The position numbers were made by a program, and so were the translations under genes. Below the pieces are notes generated by a model that ran no database searches, was not told where the DNA came from, and was given only the letters and a program-made list of their open reading frames with translations. From positions 1,922,001-1,986,000 of the forward strand of contig NZ_OU015584.1 in the NCBI RefSeq assembly GCF_907165195.1: DNA of 64,000 nucleotides, written 5' to 3'. The stretch comes from Parvicella tangerina (GTDB taxonomy: Bacteria > Bacteroidota > Bacteroidia > Flavobacteriales_D > Parvicellaceae). Below are positions 1 to 8,029 of this stretch, piece after piece (position 1 is the stretch's first letter; each line of letters opens with the position of its first letter).

Positions 1-2
1 AA

Positions 3-275
3 TACAATGGAGGAATCAATGCTTTGATGTGGCAGTCAACCATGAAGTTCTTTGGAGCATCTTTGAAGCACGATTACGAGCCAACGGGAGAGGATGAAGC
101 ATTATCTGTAGTATTAAGAGAAATCGAATCGGGTGAGCTTAAGCCTTATTCTAGACCTGCAAAAACGACCAAAGCAAAAGAGTCTCTTTCTAAGAAGGAA
201 AAGAAAAAGATGAAGAAGAAGAAAAAGAAAGCAGAGAAGGAGAAAGAAAAAGCTAAAAAGATGGCGAGTCAATAA
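3..275 (+). CDS. 3' end of an unidentified protein with a lysine-rich tail (cut by window edge)
   Basis: The frame is open from the left edge and ends with TAA at 273-275, so only the last 90 or so residues of a longer protein are visible. The TTG at 24 and ATG at 27 are internal, because the frame continues upstream without a stop. The last third is almost pure Lys/Glu/Ala and is likely a disordered or coiled basic tail. The preceding part contains the short stretch MKFFGASLKHDYEP, which I do not recognise. A strong terminator follows 11 bases later. Function is not assignable from this fragment. Confidence 0.6.
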   Translation, partial: YNGGINALMWQSTMKFFGASLKHDYEPTGEDEALSVVLREIESGELKPYSRPAKTTKAKESLSKKEKKKMKKKKKKAEKEKEKAKKMASQ

Positions 276-280
276 CAATA

Positions 281-315
281 AAAAAAGGAAGCAAATTGCT
301 TCCTTTCTTGTTTTT
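281..315. terminator. bidirectional intrinsic terminator
   Basis: GGAAGC (287-292) pairs with GCTTCC (298-303) around AAATT. A T-rich stretch follows on the plus strand and six A residues precede it (281-286), giving a T tract on the minus strand. It separates the convergent genes on either side and can serve both. Confidence 0.8.
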
Positions 316-327
316 ACTAGTTTATGC

Positions 328-1299
328 TTACCAGCCTAGCAAATAGGCAAATATCAAAGGCGCTACAATAGTAGCATCTGATTCAATAATAAATTTAGGT
401 GTATCAATATCCAGTTTGCCCCAGGTGATTTTCTCGTTTGGAACAGCCCCTGAGTAGGATCCATAACTCGTTGTGGAGTCTGAGATCTGACAGAAATAAC
501 TCCAGAATGGAATGTTCTCCATTTCCATGTCCTGATACAACATTGGAACTACACAAATAGGGAAGTCCCCAGCTATTCCACCACCGATCTGGAAGAAGCC
601 TACTCCTTTTCCTTTAGAATTATTTACATACCAATCCGCTAACCACGCCATGTATTCAATACCTGACTTCATGGTGCTGAATTGCAGCTCTTTCTTGATG
701 CAGTAGGCCGCAAAGATGTTACCCATTGTAGAATCTTCCCATCCAGGTACTACGATTGGAATGTTCTTTTCAGCAGCGGCTAACATCCATGAGTTCTTTG
801 GGTCGATCTCGTAATACTGCTCCAAGTCGCCACTAAGTAACATTTTGTACATGTACTCATGCGGGAAGCAACGCTCACCTTTGTCTTCAGCGTCTTTCCA
901 AACTTGATAGATGTGCTTTTGAAGCCTTCTAAACGCCTCTTCTTCTGGAATACAAGTGTCCGTAACTCGGTTGTAATGATTGTCCAATAGCTCTCGCTCT
1001 TCTTCTGGAGACAGGTCTCTGTAGTTCGGTACTCTTTTGTAATGCGAGTGTGCAACGAGGTTCATAATATCCTCTTCAAGATTCGCTCCAGTACAGGAAA
1101 TAATCGCCACTTTATCCTGACGTATCATCTCTGCTAATGACTTGCCTAATTCGGCTGTACTCATTGCACCTGCCAAAGTGATCATCATTTTTCCACCTTC
1201 GGCTAAGTGTGTTTCATAACCTTTTGCTGCATCTACTAAGGCCGCAGCGTTAAAATGCTTGTAGTGTTCTTCTACAAATTTTGAAATTGGTCCTTTCAT
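328..1299 (-). CDS. deoxyhypusine synthase family protein (polyamine metabolism)
   Basis: This 323-residue protein is a bacterial member of the deoxyhypusine synthase fold, an NAD-dependent enzyme family that transfers an aminobutyl group from spermidine. The motif ITWGKLD near residue 295 carries the lysine that forms the enzyme-intermediate adduct in the family, so it is probably active. Bacteria lack eIF5A. Bacterial homologs are therefore thought to act on free polyamines, for example in homospermidine synthesis, rather than on a protein. It lies downstream of an arginine decarboxylase on the same strand, 120 bases away, which supports a polyamine role. The ATG at 1299 follows an A-rich leader with no Shine-Dalgarno and sits against a heptamer repeat. 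The family call is firm; the substrate is inferred. Confidence 0.85.
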   Translation of the reverse strand: MKGPISKFVEEHYKHFNAAALVDAAKGYETHLAEGGKMMITLAGAMSTAELGKSLAEMIRQDKVAIISCTGANLEEDIMNLVAHSHYKRVPNYRDLSPEEERELLDNHYNRVTDTCIPEEEAFRRLQKHIYQVWKDAEDKGERCFPHEYMYKMLLSGDLEQYYEIDPKNSWMLAAAEKNIPIVVPGWEDSTMGNIFAAYCIKKELQFSTMKSGIEYMAWLADWYVNNSKGKGVGFFQIGGGIAGDFPICVVPMLYQDMEMENIPFWSYFCQISDSTTSYGSYSGAVPNEKITWGKLDIDTPKFIIESDATIVAPLIFAYLLGW

Positions 1300-1302
1300 T
1301 TT

Positions 1303-1337
1303 TTAGTGATTAGTGATTAGTGATTGGCGATTAGTCT
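1303..1337. repeat. tandem heptamer repeat abutting the start codon
   Basis: Three perfect copies of TTAGTGA (1303-1309, 1310-1316, 1317-1323) are followed by the degenerate units TTGGCGA and TTAGTCT. In the message of the minus-strand deoxyhypusine synthase gene the array lies in the 5' leader and ends four bases before the ATG. Confidence 0.8.
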
Positions 1338-1419
1338 TTAGCAAAAAATGAAAAGACCAATAGCTCAATCCATTATTCAAATTTTTTAAACTTTCTGAGT
1401 TCTACTTTCAGATTTTAAA

Positions 1420-2823
1420 TTATTCGTAACCTAAAATGGTCATCATTTCTTCTACCGTCTGTTCGTTTCGGTAAACAAAGTCCACAAAGTTTCCTTTTTT
1501 GTCTTTGTCTACAACCACGATTTTTGGAGCGGGGATGAGACAGTGCTTAATTCCTCCATAGCCACTGATAGCATCTTGATAGGCACCGGTATGGAAGAAT
1601 CCAATGTACAGCGGTTCTTTATCTCCTTCTTCCACTTTTGGAAGTAAAATTTGTTGGTTGAAATCCTCTGAATTGTAATAATCAGAATGATCACAACTAA
1701 TCCCTCCGATATTGGCGCGGACATACTCTTTATTCCACTTATTCACGGGGAGTAAAATGAATTTTTCATTGATACTCCAGGCATCGGGAATGGTATTCAT
1801 TAGACTGTTGTCTACGATATACCACCGTTCTGTGTCATTCTGTTGTTTCTGTTCGATCACTTTAAAAATCGTTGCACCTGCTTCACCAACGGTGTACTTT
1901 CCAAACTCGGTGAAAATGTGAGGGTCTGGCACGTTAGCTTCGGTACAGTATTCTTTAATGCTTCTAACGATCTCACGGATCATGTATTCATAATCGTACT
2001 CGAATCCTAAATGATTTCTAATCGGGAAACCTCCTCCAAGGTTTAATGAATCAAGCGTTGGACATATCTTTTTGAGTTCAGTATAGAGTTTTACTCCTTT
2101 TTGAAACTCCCCCCAGTAATAAAGACTGTCTTTAATGCCTGAGTCCACGAAGAAGTGAAGCATCTTTACGTTAAAACTCTTATTATCCTTTAGCTTATCA
2201 TTGTAGAGTTCGATCAACTCAGTATGTCTAATTCCAAGTCTGGATGTATAATAGGAACTTTGCGGTTCTTCATCAATAGCCATTCTGATTCCGATATCAA
2301 TGGTTCTACCTTTCAGCAAAGATTGAACACGATCAATCTCAGTAGGAGAGTCGAGTATAATGATCGAGTTTGAGAATCCATCTTCTTGCAATTGAAGAAT
2401 TTTGTTGATGTATTCATCTGTCTTATATCCATTATGAATGATCAAGATGTCTTTCTTCAATTCTCCCTTCTTGTGTAATCTTCGGATGAGATCAATATCA
2501 AAAGCAGAAGACGTTTCTAAGTTTACCTTTTGCTTCAAAGCAGCACTCACTACGTGATGAAAGTGGCTACACTTGGTCACATAACAGTAGTTATAGGAAC
2601 CTTGATAGTTATTCGCTTTAATAGCTCGGTTAAAGAGGTTTCTGGCTTTCTTGATCTGATCTCCAATCTTTGGGAGGTACATCAACCGGAAAGGTGTTCC
2701 ATACTTTTCAATGAGATACTTCAAAGAAATCCCATTGAACATCAAATAATCATCGTTGAGATCAAACCCATCTTGTGGAAAATAATAGGACTGATCAATT
2801 AGGTTAAAATAAGTGTTTTTCAT
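1420..2823 (-). CDS. speA: biosynthetic arginine decarboxylase-like PLP enzyme
   Basis: This is a fold-type III (alanine racemase barrel) PLP decarboxylase of the arginine/ornithine/diaminopimelate group. It would make agmatine from arginine. The motif YVTKCS near residue 84 holds the PLP lysine, LNLGGGFP is the glycine-rich phosphate-binding loop, and GGISCDHSD in the C-terminal half carries the active-site cysteine. At 467 residues it is shorter than E. coli SpeA (about 650) and matches the compact Bacteroidota form. The ATG at 2823 is preferred; the frame extends to a TTG at 2838. The deoxyhypusine synthase-like gene follows with no agmatinase between them. A related decarboxylase specificity cannot be excluded. 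Confidence 0.8.
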   Translation of the reverse strand: MKNTYFNLIDQSYYFPQDGFDLNDDYLMFNGISLKYLIEKYGTPFRLMYLPKIGDQIKKARNLFNRAIKANNYQGSYNYCYVTKCSHFHHVVSAALKQKVNLETSSAFDIDLIRRLHKKGELKKDILIIHNGYKTDEYINKILQLQEDGFSNSIIILDSPTEIDRVQSLLKGRTIDIGIRMAIDEEPQSSYYTSRLGIRHTELIELYNDKLKDNKSFNVKMLHFFVDSGIKDSLYYWGEFQKGVKLYTELKKICPTLDSLNLGGGFPIRNHLGFEYDYEYMIREIVRSIKEYCTEANVPDPHIFTEFGKYTVGEAGATIFKVIEQKQQNDTERWYIVDNSLMNTIPDAWSINEKFILLPVNKWNKEYVRANIGGISCDHSDYYNSEDFNQQILLPKVEEGDKEPLYIGFFHTGAYQDAISGYGGIKHCLIPAPKIVVVDKDKKGNFVDFVYRNEQTVEEMMTILGYE

Positions 2824-2998
2824 TCGTTTCTTAGCCAAGAAAAAATGTTGTTAGTCATAAAAAATTGCGGGTGCAAATAACAACAAAAATTTCATTTAAA
2901 ATTTAGTTGGAATAAAAAAACAAAAAAATCCGACAAATCCTATAAAACAAAACAGGAACTTCTCGGATTTAACGACAATTTAACGCAATTGTGAACCG

Positions 2999-3883
2999 CT
3001 ATTCCATAATATAGACTTCCCAGGCTTCTTCGGCTGATTCCATGATCTCTGGGTATTCTTTTAGCTCTTCTGATGCTTCATAGCTTCCACCAACATCATC
3101 TGTGTTGTCAATTAAACTATAAGAGCGTCCCATTAAATATAAATCAGAGACATTTGTGTAAACGAGTAGGGTAGCATGTTGGGGGTGATTTCTACTCTTC
3201 TCACAAGCATCAAAGATTAAAGAGTAGAACTCCATATAACCATCTTCGTTTTCATCTTCTAGTTTCCAACCCAATGAGTGATATTGATTTTGAGTGCGAT
3301 CTGCCATACATTCTGAGTCGTTTTTGTATTGGTTGATCAGTTCAGTAGTACCTCTAACATCCATTACCCAATGCGACATGAAAATGCCAGGTTTTCCTTC
3401 GTTGTGAGATCGAATGATGTAGTTGTATCCAGCATGATCTTTCCAAAAGATGCAATCATCAACAGTACTACCATAGAAGTTAATGCGGTCTTCAATCTCA
3501 CTAACTTTTACTTCATACGGCTGATTTGCATTTCTAGCGGTTAGCTGGTAGTATTCATCTCCTACAAGTTCTTCTTCCACTTCAATGATCAAGCGAGCTT
3601 GAATTGTACCGCTCCCATCAGGCATATTCTCATACGTAAAGTCAAAGTCCTCTGGAAAATTAACAGCACCCCATTCTCCAGCTGCAACATCAATGTGCGT
3701 ATTGTATTGAATGTCATTGTAAATTACGGTAAAATTGACCGTATAATCGTCTGTTTTATTCGTGTGATGAATACTGATTTTGCCGCTCTCATTAACGGTC
3801 CAATTCCATCCTTGTGGAATGTCGGCTTGAGCGGTAAGCCAAATAGACCAAAAAGCTATGATGAGTGTGGTTGCTAGTTTCAT
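2999..3883 (-). CDS. exported protein of unknown function, last gene of the five-gene secreted operon
   Basis: The 294-residue product starts with a signal peptide (about residues 1-20, ending LTAQA) and has no membrane segment after it. The body is rich in Asp, Glu and Tyr. The motif DENEDGY near residue 205 resembles a calcium-binding loop. The layout loosely recalls the Bacteroidota M949_RS01915-type exported proteins, but I could not confirm that. It follows the 134-residue gene by 11 bases and closes a run of five exported genes on the minus strand. No catalytic motif was recognised. Confidence 0.75.
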   Translation of the reverse strand: MKLATTLIIAFWSIWLTAQADIPQGWNWTVNESGKISIHHTNKTDDYTVNFTVIYNDIQYNTHIDVAAGEWGAVNFPEDFDFTYENMPDGSGTIQARLIIEVEEELVGDEYYQLTARNANQPYEVKVSEIEDRINFYGSTVDDCIFWKDHAGYNYIIRSHNEGKPGIFMSHWVMDVRGTTELINQYKNDSECMADRTQNQYHSLGWKLEDENEDGYMEFYSLIFDACEKSRNHPQHATLLVYTNVSDLYLMGRSYSLIDNTDDVGGSYEASEELKEYPEIMESAEEAWEVYIME

Positions 3884-3894
3884 AATTATATTTC

Positions 3895-4299
3895 TTATTT
3901 TTCGTTAGCTCTACAGTAATCTCCTTCAACTCCTAGAAGCTCTGCCAGATAAACCCACTCTCCATTTTCATCTTCCACTTTTACCGTGTCCAAGAATATT
4001 TTCGATTCTATTATACTATCATCTGCCATTTCGATTTTAATGAAGATATCATAGTTCCCTTCACCGGTGTTAGACTCCTTCACTTTCACTTTCTTGATGT
4101 ACGAGATCGTAATTGCTCCCCAGCCTGTTGCACATCCCTCATTGAACATTACTTTTCCCTTTTCTTTTAATATGTCCTTCGCTTTTTCTGCAGTTTCTTG
4201 ATCAAACCATGCTGTAGCTCTTCCCCAGTTTTCATTTTGTGCCAAACTCTGTGTAGCCCAACCCATGGTTAATAGAAGTGTTAATAGTAGTGTTCTCAT
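3895..4299 (-). CDS. small exported protein of unknown function
   Basis: The 134-residue product has a signal peptide (about 1-20, ending SLAQ). The mature part of about 110 residues contains two cysteines, in NEGCATGWG and near the C-terminus (GDYCRANEK), which could form a disulfide outside the cytoplasm. It lies 4 bases after the upstream lipoprotein gene and 11 bases before the next, so it is very likely cotranscribed. I do not recognise a family. Confidence 0.7.
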   Translation of the reverse strand: MRTLLLTLLLTMGWATQSLAQNENWGRATAWFDQETAEKAKDILKEKGKVMFNEGCATGWGAITISYIKKVKVKESNTGEGNYDIFIKIEMADDSIIESKIFLDTVKVEDENGEWVYLAELLGVEGDYCRANEK

Positions 4300-4303
4300 A
4301 ATC

Positions 4304-4621
4304 TTACTTTTTGCTTTTAAGTTCTTGTAATTCTTTGAATGCTGGACAATTATTCGCGTGTTCTTGTTCCTTTTTCTTTTTCTCTTCCTTCGATAGATCT
4401 TTCATCTCTTCAGAAAGTTCACTTACGACTTTTTGGCATTGCTCAACCTCTTCCTTGTATTTTTCTTGAATGGCTTCTAGCTTCTCCGTGTCGCCATTTG
4501 CCGCCTGGTATTCTTTGGCTGCTTGTAATTGAACCTCATGACAAGCGCAAAGCGGATCGTCCGTTGTATCGTTGCATGAAATAAATAGAGCAGCGCTCAA
4601 TAAGATGGTTAGTTGTTTCAT
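4304..4621 (-). CDS. small charged lipoprotein of unknown function
   Basis: The product begins MKQLTILLSAALFISC, a lipoprotein signal with the lipobox cysteine at residue 16. The frame extends 13 codons further upstream, but only the ATG at 4621 gives this signal, and it removes an overlap with the previous gene. The mature protein of about 90 residues is highly charged and probably helical or coiled-coil. It has a CACH stretch just after the anchor and one cysteine near the end (NNCPAF). The CACH could suggest heme or metal binding, but it is too close to the lipid anchor to be convincing. It sits between exported genes with gaps of 4 and 11 bases. Confidence 0.7.
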   Translation of the reverse strand: MKQLTILLSAALFISCNDTTDDPLCACHEVQLQAAKEYQAANGDTEKLEAIQEKYKEEVEQCQKVVSELSEEMKDLSKEEKKKKEQEHANNCPAFKELQELKSKK

Positions 4622-4632
4622 TGTTTTTCGTT

Positions 4633-6249
4633 TTATTCTAAAGTTATCGTTCTTCCGCAATCGGTATCTGCATCGGCAATTTTAGATCCTTTATTTGATG
4701 TACAATTGTTCCCATCCATCACACCATAATAGATGTCATCGTCACAATCAAAGTCCTCTTGACTTCCTATGGTTTGTGAACTTCCTCCTTGCACAAGACA
4801 AACTCCTTTCCCGGTGTTGTTGATGATGATGATTTCATCAGCGTTGTTGGCAGAACTTACTGTTGACCCCGTGTTTCCTATATAAGGAGTTGAAACATCA
4901 CTCTTGATACTATATCCGACTGCGTTTTCATCTTTGACTTCAATCGTCAATTCTCCATCATTTCCTCGTGGAGATTTGCTGCCGCTTGTATAAACCCATA
5001 GATCAACATTGGGCTCTAAATAAACGGTGTTTAATAAATCTCCGCCCGTTTCGTAAATGTCATAAAGTAAGATTAGGTCATCGTTGTGTTCATTTTTTGC
5101 TGTCCAAACTTCTACTGTAATGTCAGTCCCATCGCCACCTATATATTCTGGAGAGGCTGCGTAGCTTCCTGGTTTAACTTGTTTTTGCCCTCGATAATCA
5201 ACAATCACCGGTTCTTCAAACTGCAAGGGGATTTGAACCGTTTTTTTTAGTTGATCATCATAGTTGGAAGTTACTATTACTTCAATATAAGGTCGATACA
5301 TAATGTCTTTCCATGGATAGGGCATATAGGTACTTGAGTTCATTTGCTTGGCACCGTAAACGGCCACGTCATAGTCAGCATGTAGGTAGGTAGTATATTG
5401 GTTACTTTTAGGATCTAAAAAAGAGATGGTATTGTCAGTTGAAATAACACTACCATCAGATAGCGTTGCCTCAACAATTACCTCAAATTTACAGTAGTAA
5501 CCAAAGTAACCAGATGAATAAGCAGAGTTATTATATTTATTAATAATAACATCAATATCCTTAACTTCTTTACCGTAAATGGAATATGGACTCTCTTGAA
5601 GCGCTTTGTTGGCTTTGATTGACCGACTATCTTCTATGGCGTATTTAATCTCTTCCCCTAATTCATTCGCCTCAATATTATCAAAGCCGTATAAGACTCG
5701 AGCGTCAGTGATAAATCTGCTGGCATTATCTAGTTTTCGATTCTCCAGTTCCTTTTTCGCGTGATGCACTAGTATAGATGCTGCCAACTCTTCACTATTA
5801 TCTGTCTTTGCAGGATTTACTTTAGATAAGTATTTCATTAAAGTCTTAAGGTATTTCTTAGGATCTTTACCAGGAGATCCCTTTGCTTGATACATCATTG
5901 TTAGCTGTACATTATCTTCCGATAGATTACCAACCCATTGGTAAATTTTATCATCCAGATAAGTTACCTTTTGATTACCACTCTCCTTGATGAAATATGC
6001 GCAATTCTCTAAGTCGTAAGGGTACCATCTATATCCATCAAGAATAATATAATGAACCTTACCCTCCTCTTGAACAACTTTTAGTTCCTTTTCCTTGAAT
6101 CTGAACATATAAGCTGATGAGGCATAATTCACGACTGCACTGTTGTAAACGCCAACTTGAGCATTAAGAAAAGCTTCTGATTGGTTAAGTTGAGCTTTCG
6201 CGCTAAACACGACCATTAATAGTGTGATAAAAGCTGTTGTTTTGATCAT
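4633..6249 (-). CDS. large exported protein with the duplicated Cys-containing C-terminal module
   Basis: The 538-residue product has a signal peptide (1-19, ending SAKA) and no later membrane segment. Its central part has alternating strand-like stretches with the motif EATLSDGSV, shared with the upstream gene (EATFSDGTV). The last 67 residues are identical to the upstream gene's at 62 positions. They hold four cysteines, in GVC, DFDC, NNC and DCG, and end in RTITLE. I read the pair as paralogs along most of their length, with a C-terminus that is much more conserved. This terminus is not a recognisable T9SS type A sorting domain, though a secretion or anchoring role is possible. The gap to the upstream gene is 33 bases. 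Function is unknown. Confidence 0.75.
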   Translation of the reverse strand: MIKTTAFITLLMVVFSAKAQLNQSEAFLNAQVGVYNSAVVNYASSAYMFRFKEKELKVVQEEGKVHYIILDGYRWYPYDLENCAYFIKESGNQKVTYLDDKIYQWVGNLSEDNVQLTMMYQAKGSPGKDPKKYLKTLMKYLSKVNPAKTDNSEELAASILVHHAKKELENRKLDNASRFITDARVLYGFDNIEANELGEEIKYAIEDSRSIKANKALQESPYSIYGKEVKDIDVIINKYNNSAYSSGYFGYYCKFEVIVEATLSDGSVISTDNTISFLDPKSNQYTTYLHADYDVAVYGAKQMNSSTYMPYPWKDIMYRPYIEVIVTSNYDDQLKKTVQIPLQFEEPVIVDYRGQKQVKPGSYAASPEYIGGDGTDITVEVWTAKNEHNDDLILLYDIYETGGDLLNTVYLEPNVDLWVYTSGSKSPRGNDGELTIEVKDENAVGYSIKSDVSTPYIGNTGSTVSSANNADEIIIINNTGKGVCLVQGGSSQTIGSQEDFDCDDDIYYGVMDGNNCTSNKGSKIADADTDCGRTITLE

Positions 6250-6282
6250 TTGGGTGAATTTTACAAATAATTATTTCATTTA

Positions 6283-7878
6283 TTATTCTAAGGTGATTGT
6301 TCTTCCGCAATCGCTATCAGCATCAGCGATTTTTGAGCCCTTGATTGATTTGCAGTGATTCCCATCCATCACACCGTAATAGATGTCATCGTCACAATCA
6401 AAGTCTTCTTGACTTCCTATGGTTTGTGAAGTTCCTCCTTGCACAAGGCAAACGCCTTTACCAGTGTTATTGATGATGATGATTTCAGATTTCTCGTCAT
6501 CTAAGGAAGAGTCGGATGAGTTAGTTTCGTACTCATCTGACCAGGCTTCATATTCACCAGAAGGTCCCTTGCTAGATGAATGATCGATATGGTACTCCTG
6601 AACATTATCAGCAACTTCAACTTCGAAAGTCCCAGGACGACCTCCTTCTGCACCTCCGCTTGCATTATTGCCTCCTTTACCACCATTGTGATAAATAAAC
6701 AGTTTCTGATTTGGTCTTAAGCGTGCATACTTGACACCAGACTCGTACTCTTTTTCGTAGTGAATAGTATAAAGAACGAGTGTTTCCCATGTCTCAGAAT
6801 GCAATATTTCCTCCACCTTTACTTTTAAGTCTGCACCGTGCTCACCAACTTCATTCCAATAAGCTTGATCGCAAGCAATAGTGAGTGTCAGGTCATAATC
6901 GTAGGGAAGTGAGACCTTTTCTGTTAATAATACCTCACCCGTATATTTAGATTTGACGGTTACCTCAATGCAATCACAGGTTCTATCTTCTCCTTCAGTT
7001 GAAGGGGAGTATTGAAAAGCAATAGATGATGCGTATCCCTCTTTTTTGGATAGGTAGTAATCTTCTTCTGCTCCTGTTACTTCAAAAATATACTCATCGA
7101 GAAAGCCATCACCACCGAAATTCTCTGTCTTTGAAACGGTGCCATCGCTGAAAGTAGCTTCCAGACCAAAAACAAACTGAAAGTCAGTCCCTTGCCAGCC
7201 GTGATCCACCAGATGGTGTTCTTGAAGTAACTTGATGTCGGTTATTTCCTTGTTTTCAATTGTATATTTTGCAACCTTATCTTTTTCTTTTTGCTCCTGA
7301 TTCTCTTCCGATTGATTGCGCCACTTGATATATCTTTCAACAATACTTTTTAGTTCATCAAGTGTTACGGGACACTCCACATACTTTTTGCCATTTTCTG
7401 CTTTGAATTGCTTTGGCTTCTTCTTGCTTAGCCAGCCACTGATGTAGAGGTGTTTATGTTTGCTGCTATTGTATTGAGAGGTGTAAGGAGTTTCTTTATC
7501 AATAACAAAAGGTCTCGATAGCATATAGATATTCCCTTGGTAAGGAAACATGGTTACTAAATGACCTCCATGATACTGGTAAGAAACAGGCCATCTTCTA
7601 TGGTCAGCTTCTGGTATATAGTCCTTATAGTTGATACCATAGTTGAAAGTGAATTTCTTAACCTCCTTATCTTCCTTTTCAATATCAGTAATGTAAGCTT
7701 TTACATAGATGTCTAGTTCGTATTTAATATCAGATGTATCTGTTAGGTCTTTACGATATTCCTGATCAACTACCCAGTACTTTCCTTCTTTAATACTATT
7801 CGCCTCAGAAAAGAAGTCTTGACTGTAGTTTGTTGTAGCTACCCCTAGTAGTAGTAATGTGCAAATTAGTTTTTTCAC
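6283..7878 (-). CDS. large exported protein, paralog of the next gene, first gene of the secreted operon
   Basis: The 531-residue product starts at a GTG (7876-7878) with the signal peptide MKKLICTLLLLGVATTNYSQ. Residues of roughly 100-150 include many aromatic and glycine positions. The middle carries EATFSDGTV, and a glycine-rich stretch (GGKGGNNASGGAEGG) lies near residue 405. The last 67 residues match the downstream paralog with four conserved cysteines. The CDCIE pair near residue 305 has no counterpart in the paralog. It is the first of five exported genes transcribed towards 2999. I do not recognise a named family. Confidence 0.75.
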   Translation of the reverse strand: MKKLICTLLLLGVATTNYSQDFFSEANSIKEGKYWVVDQEYRKDLTDTSDIKYELDIYVKAYITDIEKEDKEVKKFTFNYGINYKDYIPEADHRRWPVSYQYHGGHLVTMFPYQGNIYMLSRPFVIDKETPYTSQYNSSKHKHLYISGWLSKKKPKQFKAENGKKYVECPVTLDELKSIVERYIKWRNQSEENQEQKEKDKVAKYTIENKEITDIKLLQEHHLVDHGWQGTDFQFVFGLEATFSDGTVSKTENFGGDGFLDEYIFEVTGAEEDYYLSKKEGYASSIAFQYSPSTEGEDRTCDCIEVTVKSKYTGEVLLTEKVSLPYDYDLTLTIACDQAYWNEVGEHGADLKVKVEEILHSETWETLVLYTIHYEKEYESGVKYARLRPNQKLFIYHNGGKGGNNASGGAEGGRPGTFEVEVADNVQEYHIDHSSSKGPSGEYEAWSDEYETNSSDSSLDDEKSEIIIINNTGKGVCLVQGGTSQTIGSQEDFDCDDDIYYGVMDGNHCKSIKGSKIADADSDCGRTITLE

Positions 7879-7972
7879 GTTTGTTGCTTATCTTCTTTTG
7901 GACTAAAATCTTCTTTTTTGAGCATTGCAAATTGGGTCGATTGCTGAAACGAGGTTTTCAGTTTATAAACCA

Positions 7973-8003
7973 AAAAGCCCCTGTTCAAAAACAGAGGCCT
8001 TTC
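7973..8003 (-). terminator. intrinsic terminator of the LamG/T9SS gene
   Basis: On the minus strand GCCTCTG (from about 7999) pairs with CAGGGGC with one G-T wobble around a T/A-rich loop, followed by a T run at 7973-7977. It lies just past the stop of the gene ending at 8030 and insulates it from the secreted operon. Confidence 0.7.
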
Positions 8004-8029
8004 TTAAACCAAACGAACCATGAAAAGTG

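Noticed and set aside
4304..4621. CACH motif in the small lipoprotein as a heme-binding cytochrome
   Set aside because: The motif reads CACH, not CxxCH, and lies almost at the lipid anchor. No other cytochrome features are present.
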